NCBI RefSeq assembly: GCF_900172345.1
Contig: NZ_FWFY01000008.1
Span: 1-64,000 of the forward strand
Length of the DNA stretch: 64,000 nucleotides
Direction: 5' to 3'
DNA from: Limimaricola soesokkakensis
GTDB lineage: Bacteria > Pseudomonadota > Alphaproteobacteria > Rhodobacterales > Rhodobacteraceae
Part shown: in pieces, positions 57,992 to 64,000 of the stretch
Numbering within the stretch: position 1 is the stretch's first letter
Layout of the letters: each line of letters starts with the position of its first letter
Program-made: the position numbers and the translations under genes
The notes under the pieces: model-generated
What the model saw: only the letters and a program-made list of their open reading frames with translations
Told to the model about the DNA's origin: nothing
Database searches by the model: none

Positions 57992-58642
57992 TCAAAGCAG
58001 CCCGTAATTGATCGCGGCGGCGGCATCGAGCAGCGGCCGCTGAAGCGCCGGGTCCTCCAGCGCCCGGTGGAATTGCGGCCGTTCCGGCAACGCCGAGGCG
58101 CCCCGCTCGTAGAGCGCCACCGCCTCGGCGTCCCCGGCCATGGAAGAGCGGTAGATCACGCCCTCGATCATCGGATAGGCCTCGTAGACCGCCGCGCTCC
58201 AGCGCCGGGCCCGGCCCCGCGCACCGGTGGCGATTGCCGCCGAGGCTCCGGCCCGCGTCGGCCAGCGCCCGGTGAGATCGAGCAGCCGCAGCGGCCGCGC
58301 GGTGGCGAAGACGCAGAACCACGGCGCGCCATGGCTGCGATTGATGATCCGCTTGGCCTGGAACACCTCGGCCACGCAGGTCGCGAGCGCCCCGGCGCCC
58401 CCCGGCCCCGCCGCGTAAAGCACGCCGCGCGCCTGCTCCGCACCGCCGCCATCCGGCCCCGGCAGGTGATGGTCGAACCGCGCATCGGTCGGGCCCCAAT
58501 GGCGAAAGCTGTTCCACTCCACCGGATGCGCGCTGCCGCGCATGAAGATCCGCCCCAGCGGCGCGGCGCGCGGCCATTCGCGGATCTCGGGACCCAGGGC
58601 TTCGAGCGCTGCCCGCTCCGGCGGCTCGGGGAATTTCGGCAT
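57992..58642 (-). CDS. RES-domain toxin (type II toxin-antitoxin)
   Basis: The 216-residue protein has the RES domain pattern: FMRGSAHPVEWNSFRHWGPT DARFDHH, GVLYAAG, VAEVFQAKRIIN, LRLLDLTGRWPTRAGASAAI, ARRWSAAVYEAYPMIEGVIY and RSSM. RES toxins degrade NAD+ in the cell and cause growth arrest. The antitoxin gene upstream overlaps it by one base (58642), so the antitoxin is translated first. Conserved Arg, Tyr/Glu and Ser candidates are visible in these motifs. Confidence 0.8.
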   Translation of the reverse strand: MPKFPEPPERAALEALGPEIREWPRAAPLGRIFMRGSAHPVEWNSFRHWGPTDARFDHHLPGPDGGGAEQARGVLYAAGPGGAGALATCVAEVFQAKRIINRSHGAPWFCVFATARPLRLLDLTGRWPTRAGASAAIATGARGRARRWSAAVYEAYPMIEGVIYRSSMAGDAEAVALYERGASALPERPQFHRALEDPALQRPLLDAAAAINYGLL

Positions 58643-59265
58643 CAGATCCCGGTCGCCAGCGCCCGCACCGCGCCGGGGTCGCGCCCCTGTGCGAGCCAGT
58701 CCACGGGCCGCATCGCCGTGCCATCCGCATCCTCGAGATCCGGCTGCGGCGTGGTCAGAAAGCTCTCCAGCTCGACCGGGTGAATGTCCTCGCGGATTAC
58801 CGGGAGCACCTGCGCGAGGCCCGGCAACTCCGCATCGCCGAGGAACTGGAACGCCGGGACCATCCAGCCCCGCCCGCCCGGCTGGCGCAGCGCGTAGAGC
58901 GTCCGCGCCTTGATCCGCTGCCGCAACCGGCTGTCATTGACCCCGAGCCGCGCCGCCGCCGCCTTGAGCGGGATCGCCCCGGCCTGAATCGCGGCCAGCC
59001 GCACCGCCACCCCCATGATGGGGCCGAGATCCGGCTCGCCGGCGCCGCGCCCGACGCCCACCGAGGCAAGCGCCGCCTCTTCGGCGGCGGTCAGCGGCTC
59101 GGGCCGCGACAACGCCCTGAGCTGTCGCGCATGATCGGCGAGATAGCTGTCCACCGCCCGCGCCAGCGGCGCGGCGAGATGGTCGAGCCGAAGCCGCGAC
59201 AGCGAGGACATCACCTCGCCGAACCCATCGACCCCGGATTGACGTGCACCTGCCTGCGATATCAT
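58642..59265 (-). CDS. Antitoxin of the RES pair with internal helix-turn-helix
   Basis: The 207-residue protein contains a helix-turn-helix (AIPLKAAAARLGVNDSRLRQ RIKARTLYALRQ) followed by a wing-like GRGWMVPAFQF and a C-terminal segment (ELPGLAQVLPVIREDIHPVE LESFLTTPQPDL) that in related antitoxins contacts the RES toxin. Its start ATG has GGAGG upstream. The inverted repeats at 59280-59313, just upstream of the start, are the probable autoregulation sites. Confidence 0.8.
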   Translation of the reverse strand: MISQAGARQSGVDGFGEVMSSLSRLRLDHLAAPLARAVDSYLADHARQLRALSRPEPLTAAEEAALASVGVGRGAGEPDLGPIMGVAVRLAAIQAGAIPLKAAAARLGVNDSRLRQRIKARTLYALRQPGGRGWMVPAFQFLGDAELPGLAQVLPVIREDIHPVELESFLTTPQPDLEDADGTAMRPVDWLAQGRDPGAVRALATGI

Positions 59266-59279
59266 GGCGGACCTCCTTC

Positions 59280-59313
59280 GCTAACGGATATATATGTCGT
59301 TAGCCTCCGTTAG
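59280..59313. promoter_or_regulatory. Nested inverted repeats, operator of the RES/antitoxin operon
   Basis: GCTAACG (59280-59286) pairs with CGTTAGC (59298-59304), and CTAACGGA (59281-59288) also pairs with TCCGTTAG (59306-59313). One left half-site can thus combine with either of two right half-sites, about 15 bp upstream of the antitoxin start, over an AT-rich ATATATAT core. Confidence 0.75.
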
Positions 59314-59450
59314 TAAAGGTGAGGTCACAAGGCCGCGCAGACTAGCGCCCGTTCACCCGCCACGCATCCTCGCGGAACCGATGCGGATGCGCCGCATTGG
59401 CTTCCCGACCCGTGACACGAACCGGCGCGCCCGCGCCACGAGGAGCCCGA

Positions 59451-59609
59451 ATGGACATCATCCGCATCATCGTCGCCATCCTGCTGCCGCCGCTCGGCGT
59501 GTTCCTGCAGGAAGGTCTGGGCAAGCATTTCTGGATCAACGTGATCCTGACGCTACTCGGCTATGTCCCCGGCATCATCCACGCGCTCTACATCATCATC
59601 AAGCGCTAG
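59451..59609 (+). CDS. YqaE/Pmp3-family small membrane protein
   Basis: The 52-residue protein starts MDIIRIIVAILLPPLGVFLQ and continues with EGLGKHFWINVILTLLGYVP and a C-terminal KR. This is the UPF0057/Pmp3 family of two-helix plasma membrane proteins linked to salt and membrane-potential stress. AGGAG precedes the start. Confidence 0.92.
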   Translation: MDIIRIIVAILLPPLGVFLQEGLGKHFWINVILTLLGYVPGIIHALYIIIKR

Positions 59610-59717
59610 GCGGACCCCGGTGCCGACCTCGGCCCGAGCCCCGGCCTAGACCGCTGATTTGGGCCCCCGCGCGGGCGAGCTAGGTTTCGCCCCGACACCC
59701 CGATGCGAGACCGCCAG

Positions 59718-60422
59718 ATGATCCGGACCGGCCTGCTGCGACCCACCACCCTGCCCCGGCTGATCCTTTGGGGCGGCGCCGGGCTGATTGCCGCGGCGGG
59801 CGCCCTTTCGGCGCAGCCGCTCCTGGCGCTGGCCGCGCTCGGTGCGATGGCGCTGGCGCTGCTGCTGCCGCTCTATACCCGCGTTTCGGGCATCGCGATG
59901 CCGCCGGGCCTCTCGACCGGCGTGCTCGGCTTCTGCCTCGCCGCCTTCGTGCTGGGCGAGGCGGCGGGCCTTTACCGCGACAGCGCGGTCTGGGACCTGC
60001 TGCTGCACGGCGTGGCCTCGGCGGTGCTGGCGCTTGCCGGCGTCGCCATGGCGCTCTTGCCCACGGCGGGCGCGCCGCCGCGCACCGCCCTGTGGATCCT
60101 CGGCACGCTCGGGGTCGGCTTCGCGGCGCTGGTCGGCGCCGGCTGGGAGCTGTTCGAGTTCGCGATCGACGCCGTCTTCGGCACCAATGCGCAGCGCTCG
60201 GGCCTGCCCGACACGATGGGCGACGTGGCCGCCAATCTCGCAGGGGCGAGCTACGGCGCGGTCGCGGCGCAGCGGCGGCTGCGCCATGGCGCCCGCTGGC
60301 CGCTCTCGGGGCTGCTCGTCTCCTTCTGCGCCCGCAACCCGATCATCTATGGCGACTGGACCGAACGCGGCTTTCGCGCCAATGACGGGCATGACCGCGC
60401 CGCGCGCCAGGAGGCAGGATGA
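59718..60422 (+). CDS. DUF2238-like integral membrane protein
   Basis: The protein (234 residues from ATG 59718; an ATG at 59703 is also possible) has about six membrane helices and a C-terminal AGWELFEFAIDAVFGTNAQR with SGLPDTMGDVAANLAG, the marked motif of DUF2238/YjdF-type membrane proteins. The function is unknown. Its stop overlaps the aldehyde dehydrogenase start by 4 nt, so it may be part of the carotenoid-related unit. Confidence 0.75.
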   Translation: MIRTGLLRPTTLPRLILWGGAGLIAAAGALSAQPLLALAALGAMALALLLPLYTRVSGIAMPPGLSTGVLGFCLAAFVLGEAAGLYRDSAVWDLLLHGVASAVLALAGVAMALLPTAGAPPRTALWILGTLGVGFAALVGAGWELFEFAIDAVFGTNAQRSGLPDTMGDVAANLAGASYGAVAAQRRLRHGARWPLSGLLVSFCARNPIIYGDWTERGFRANDGHDRAARQEAG

Positions 60423-61789
60423 CCGCGACACCCGACCCCGCCCTCGAAGCGGCGCTCGACGCCTTCGGCCCGGCCGAGCCCGCCCCAGACCGCGCCGCCC
60501 GCAAGGCGCATCTGGAAGCGCTGGAGCGCGAAATGCGCTCCCATGCCGAGGCGGCCGCCGAAGCCGTCGCCGGTGATTTCGGAGCGCGGCCAAGGCCCGA
60601 GACGCTGCTCACCGAGGTGGCGATGGTGATTGGCGCGGCGCAGCACGCGCGGCGCCATCTGCGGCGCTGGATGCGGCCCGAACGCGTGGTACTGCCGCCG
60701 CATCTATGGCCCTCGACCGCGCGGGTCGACCGGGTGCCGCTGGGCCGAGTCGGGATCATCGGGCCATGGAACTACCCGGTACAGCTGGCGCTGGTGCCGC
60801 TGGTCGCCGCCATCGCCGGTGGCAACCGCGCGATCCTGCACCCCTCCGAACATACGCCGCGCAGCGCCGCGCTGATCGCGCGGATCGTCGAACGCGCGAT
60901 CCCAGACCGCGCCCGCGTATTGACCGGCGGCGCCGATCAGGCGCGGGCTTTGGCCGCCGCGCCGCTCGACGGGCTGTTCTTCACCGGCTCCACCGCCACG
61001 GGCCGCCACATCATGGCGGCGGCAGCCCAAAACCTCGTGCCGGTGGTGCTGGAACTGGGCGGCAAGTCGCCCGCGATCCTGCGCCATGATGCCGACATCG
61101 ACGCCGCCGCCCGCTCGATCATGGCGGGCAAGCTGCTGAACGCCGGTCAGACCTGCGTTGCCCCAGATTACGCGATGGTGCCGCGCGAGATGCTCGACCG
61201 CTTCGTCGCGGCGCTAAAGACCGCCACCGAAGCCCTCTATCCCGACCCCGCCGGGCCCGACTACGCCGCGATCGCCCGCGCGTCCGATCGCGACCGGCTC
61301 GCGGCACTGCTCGACGGGCTCGACCCGGTGCCGCTGATGGCGCGCCCGCCCGCGCCGCCGCGCATGGGCGCGGTCGCGGTAATCGACCCCGACCCGGACC
61401 ACCCGCTGATGCGCGAGGAGATCTTCGGCCCGATCCTGCCGGTGATCCCCTATGACGCGCCGCACGAGCCGCGCGACTTCGTCGCCGCACGCCCCTGCCC
61501 GCTGGCGCTTTACGTCTATGGCCGCGATCTCGCGGCCGCGCGATCCGAGGCCGAGGCGATCCCGGCGGGCGGCGCGGTGATCAACGAGGCGGTGCTGCAT
61601 GTCGGCGTGCAGCAGCTGCCCTTCGGCGGCGCCGGCGCGTCTGGCCTGGGTGCCTATCACGGGGCCGAGGGCTTTCGCGCCTTCACCCGGCCGCGCAGCA
61701 CCATGATCGCGCGGCCCTCGCTGGCACGGCTGGTGCGCCCGCCTTACGGTCGCAACGTCGAACGCATCCTGAAATCGCTGATCGGCTGA
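60419..61789 (+). CDS. Aldehyde dehydrogenase (class 3 type), candidate carotenoid aldehyde dehydrogenase
   Basis: The 456-residue protein has VGIIGPWNYPVQLALVPLVA, the NAD-binding FFTGSTATGRHIMAAAA, the general base Glu in LELGGKSPAIL and the nucleophile Cys in NAGQTCVAPDY, and lacks a signal peptide. Relatives include the Ald enzyme that converts diapolycopene dialdehyde to the acid in C30 carotenoid producers and class 3 fatty-aldehyde enzymes. Its position back to back with a glycosyltransferase, acyltransferase and CrtI-type desaturase supports the carotenoid role (inference). Confidence 0.85.
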   Translation: MTATPDPALEAALDAFGPAEPAPDRAARKAHLEALEREMRSHAEAAAEAVAGDFGARPRPETLLTEVAMVIGAAQHARRHLRRWMRPERVVLPPHLWPSTARVDRVPLGRVGIIGPWNYPVQLALVPLVAAIAGGNRAILHPSEHTPRSAALIARIVERAIPDRARVLTGGADQARALAAAPLDGLFFTGSTATGRHIMAAAAQNLVPVVLELGGKSPAILRHDADIDAAARSIMAGKLLNAGQTCVAPDYAMVPREMLDRFVAALKTATEALYPDPAGPDYAAIARASDRDRLAALLDGLDPVPLMARPPAPPRMGAVAVIDPDPDHPLMREEIFGPILPVIPYDAPHEPRDFVAARPCPLALYVYGRDLAAARSEAEAIPAGGAVINEAVLHVGVQQLPFGGAGASGLGAYHGAEGFRAFTRPRSTMIARPSLARLVRPPYGRNVERILKSLIG

Positions 61790-61793
61790 GCGC

Positions 61794-62912
61794 TCAGCCC
61801 ATGCCGTAATCGCGGCCGCGCCAGACCGCGCGGCGGCCGCGCGACGCCCCGATCAGCGCGCTCCACTGGATCGCCAGCACCACCATCACGCCAAGCGGAT
61901 GCGCCACGACCGAAAGCCACGACTGCCGCAGCCGCAGCGCCATGGCGATGCGCGCACCCAGCACCAGCGCGCAGGCCAGCGCCGAAACCGCCGCCGCCCA
62001 GCCCGCCCCCGCGATCAGCGCCGCGACGAGCGTGAGGAACGGCAGCACGTGGCCGCCGAACAGCAAGAGCGTCCAGACCGGCAATGCCCGCTTCGTGGCC
62101 ATGCCCTCGGTCGCGTTCTTGGAGAACCCGTGCCAGATCGCGGCGGGGGTCTCGTACATCCGGCAGGTCGCGACCGGCGTCGCGTCGCACAGATCGCTAC
62201 GCCCGCCCGTGGCCCGCACCCGGCGCGGCAGTTCCAACCCGTCATGCATCCGGCTCGCGAAGGCCGCGTGCCCGCCCGCCGCGTCATAGGCCGCGCGGCG
62301 CACCGCCATCAGCTGGCCGCAGCCCGCACCGAAGGCCGGGTCGGACCGGGCCCGCGCCATCGGCAGCGGCAGGTAGCCCAGGAGCGTGGTGAAGATCTGC
62401 GGGATCACGATTTTCTCGGCCCATGTCGGCGTGATCTGCCGTGGAAAGCCGGTGAGCAGGTCGAGATCGCGCCGCGCCATCTCGCCCGAGAGCCGCGCCG
62501 CGGCCTCGGGGGCGAGCCGCACATCGGCATCGACGAAGAGCAGCACCGGGTGCCGCGCCGCCTTCGAGAGCTGCCAGCAGGCATGGGTCTTGCCGATCCA
62601 GCCCTCCGGCAGCGCCGCGCCGCGCAGCAGCCGGACCCGCCCGTCGCGTTCGGCCCGCGCCGCCACGATCGCATCCGTGCCGTCGGTCGAGCCGTCATCG
62701 AGCACCACCACCTCGATCTCGACGCCCCGCTGCGCCAGCGCCGTGTCGAGCGCGGCGTCGATATTGGCCGCTTCGTCGCGGGCCGGGATCAGGATCGACA
62801 CCGCCTCGCCCCCAACCCCCTCCGGCGGCCGCAGCACCGCGAGATTGACCACGCACATCGCGGCGAATAGCCCGGCCAGCGCCAAGGCGAGGATCGACAG
62901 GATCAGGATCAT
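61794..62912 (-). CDS. Family 2 glycosyltransferase, CrtQ-like
   Basis: The 372-residue protein has an N-terminal membrane helix, a GT2 domain (VSILIPARDEAANIDAALDT, VVVLDDGSTDGTD, LFVDADVRL as the DxD, and GLELPRRVRATGGRSDLCDA), and three to four C-terminal membrane helices. This layout matches CrtQ-type glycosyltransferases that add glucose to carotenoid carboxylic acids. The start overlaps the acyltransferase stop by 4 nt (ATGA), so the order desaturase-acyltransferase-glycosyltransferase is one transcript. Confidence 0.8.
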   Translation of the reverse strand: MILILSILALALAGLFAAMCVVNLAVLRPPEGVGGEAVSILIPARDEAANIDAALDTALAQRGVEIEVVVLDDGSTDGTDAIVAARAERDGRVRLLRGAALPEGWIGKTHACWQLSKAARHPVLLFVDADVRLAPEAAARLSGEMARRDLDLLTGFPRQITPTWAEKIVIPQIFTTLLGYLPLPMARARSDPAFGAGCGQLMAVRRAAYDAAGGHAAFASRMHDGLELPRRVRATGGRSDLCDATPVATCRMYETPAAIWHGFSKNATEGMATKRALPVWTLLLFGGHVLPFLTLVAALIAGAGWAAAVSALACALVLGARIAMALRLRQSWLSVVAHPLGVMVVLAIQWSALIGASRGRRAVWRGRDYGMG

Positions 62913-63691
62913 CCCTCCTCCCCGTGATCGGGCACGAAGCGCCGCCCCGTCAGCACCGCCCGCCCGCGCTGCCACAGCCCGTAGACGCCGCCGGTGCCGC
63001 GCGCCCCGCCGAGCACCATGTCGAAGGCCGAGGCGTCGCGCGCCACCGCCCGCGCCGCCAGACCGTCGCAGGTCTCGGTCAGCGCCGCCTCCAGCCGCGC
63101 CGCGAGAGCGGCCACCGGCTCGCCCGCGCGCGCCGCGAGCGGCGCGCCGAAGCGCAGCAGCGCCTCGGGCCGCTTCTCGGACCAGAACGGGTATTCGAGC
63201 ACCAGTGGCAGCGCCACGAGATCCGGATGCCGCGCCATGAGATGCGCGGCACCGGGGCGCAGCGCCAGCGGCCGTTCGCGCGGATCGGCGAAACGCCCCT
63301 GCGCGGTGATCCACAGCACCCGGTCGGGCCGCGACACGATCCGCCCCGCCACCCGCAGGAAGCCGGCCGCGCCGCGCGAACCCTCCTCGACCCCGAACAG
63401 GCCGATCCGCGCCATGAAGGGGTATTTCTCCAGCATCGCCGCCTCGATCGGGCCAAAGCCGGTGCGGCCCGGGAACAGACGGTCATGCAGCGCGATGAAC
63501 ACCGCCGGGTCCCACCATGACGGATGGTTCGTCACCACCATTACCGGCCGGGCCGGGTCCAGCGCCGGCAGGCCGGGCCGGGCGATCCGCACCGCCCGGA
63601 ACTGCCGCGCCAGCTGGCGCCGCATTACCCCCGCGAAGAAGCCCGCCATCCGGGGCGACCGCGCGGCCTCGGGATCACTCGGCCGCGACAT
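62909..63691 (-). CDS. PlsC-family lysophospholipid/glycolipid acyltransferase
   Basis: The 260-residue protein has the acyltransferase motif NHPSWWDPAVF (HxxxxD) near 60, GFGPIEAAMLEKYPFMARIG and the ITAQGRF motif; the usual FPEG is replaced by TAQG, which occurs in this subfamily. It probably attaches a fatty acid to a glycosylated carotenoid in the manner of staphyloxanthin CrtO, though it belongs to a different acyltransferase family. I chose ATG 63689-63691 (MSRPSDPEAARSPRM); it overlaps the desaturase end by 17 nt. Confidence 0.78.
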   Translation of the reverse strand: MSRPSDPEAARSPRMAGFFAGVMRRQLARQFRAVRIARPGLPALDPARPVMVVTNHPSWWDPAVFIALHDRLFPGRTGFGPIEAAMLEKYPFMARIGLFGVEEGSRGAAGFLRVAGRIVSRPDRVLWITAQGRFADPRERPLALRPGAAHLMARHPDLVALPLVLEYPFWSEKRPEALLRFGAPLAARAGEPVAALAARLEAALTETCDGLAARAVARDASAFDMVLGGARGTGGVYGLWQRGRAVLTGRRFVPDHGEEG

Positions 63692-64000
63692 CCGCGCCCG
63701 CCTGCTGCCGCCGCGCTCCGCCCGCGTCGTCGCGCGCCTCACGCGCGCCCCCGGCGTCACGGTCGAGCGTGTCGGCCGCGATCCAGCCCGACATCAGCGC
63801 CATCGGCATGCCCGGCCCCGGATGCGCCGAGCCGCCCGCGAGATAGAGCCCCTCGACCTGCCGCGAGCGGTTGCCCGGCTTGAACGCGCCCAGCACCTTG
63901 CCGTGGCTCGCCAGACCGTAGATCGCGCCGTCAAGCACGTTGTAGCGCTCGTGGATGTCCTGCGGCGTCAGGCTGCGCTCGACCACGATGCGCGCGTCGA
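63675..64000 (-). CDS. CrtI-type carotenoid desaturase/oxidase, C-terminal part (cut by window edge)
   Basis: The last 108 residues contain ERSLTPQDIHERYNVLDGAI, YGLASHGKVLGAFKPGNR and GLYLAGGSAHPGPGMPMALM SGWIAADTL. The latter is the C-terminal FAD-binding signature of CrtI/CrtN/CrtD phytoene desaturases. The frame is open at the window edge. It ends in a charged tail (AREARDDAGGARRQQAGADV) and overlaps the acyltransferase start. Which CrtI subtype it is (CrtN, CrtNb or CrtD) needs the missing N-terminus. Confidence 0.85.
   Translation of the reverse strand, partial: DARIVVERSLTPQDIHERYNVLDGAIYGLASHGKVLGAFKPGNRSRQVEGLYLAGGSAHPGPGMPMALMSGWIAADTLDRDAGGAREARDDAGGARRQQAGADVAAE

Overview
The window looks like chromosome (or a large plasmid) of an alphaproteobacterium of the Rhodobacterales/Paracoccaceae type. 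GC content is high, and the gene content fits that group: a DUF1194 protein, a PHB depolymerase beside a ribbon-helix-helix (RHH) regulator, LuxR-type receptors, a ChvB/NdvB cyclic-glucan synthase and Rhodobacterales-style IS3, IS5, IS30 and IS110 debris. No rRNA, tRNA, CRISPR array or phage module was seen.

Bases 1-14,300 are accessory and decaying. They hold an IS30 transposase end, remnants of nagB, a short-chain dehydrogenase and an H-NS-like gene with two nonsense codons, a transporter, a frameshifted alpha/beta hydrolase, an intact Ada repair gene with a PEP-mutase-like partner, and an ArsR-type regulator facing two small monooxygenase-fold genes across a perfect operator dyad. Next come a nested IS (IS110 debris inside an IS3 element), a pair of overlapping unknown membrane-protein genes sharing an acidic/IHE motif, and small unknown genes. 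Bases 14,361-16,477 encode an OmpR/EnvZ-like two-component system. A 17-bp tandem motif found in its promoter region recurs upstream of a neighbouring gene.

Bases 17,328-29,851 hold a 2838-residue cyclic beta-1,2-glucan synthase gene, a run of five very small or unknown genes upstream on the same strand, two coupled unknown genes, a Crp/Fnr regulator and a small unknown gene. An IS5/IS110 graveyard carrying a 25-bp palindrome follows.

Bases 30,703-42,124 are the most distinctive block. They encode a 1368-residue surface protein (three carbohydrate-binding-like modules and two parallel-beta-helix halves), a divergent sulfotransferase, a PepSY-like protein with a highly charged tail, and a tight four-gene minus-strand operon: kinase-like protein, ABC exporter, family 4 glycosyltransferase and SPASM radical SAM enzyme. 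I read this as a candidate undescribed system for making, exporting and modifying a sulfated or decorated surface glycan or glycoconjugate.

Bases 42,594-64,000 look like stable chromosomal sequence. They hold a PhoX phosphatase behind three dyads, an SbtA-type transporter with a divergent LysR gene, a fused membrane/spermidine-synthase protein, an RHH regulator and PHB depolymerase, EF-hand and DedA proteins, and a nitrate/sulfonate-type ABC importer followed by a DsrE-like protein. A LuxR regulator faces a ligand-domain-only LuxR relative, a RES/HTH toxin-antitoxin pair has a nested operator, and the window ends in a carotenoid-tailoring cluster (aldehyde dehydrogenase, glycosyltransferase, acyltransferase, CrtI-type desaturase cut by the window edge).
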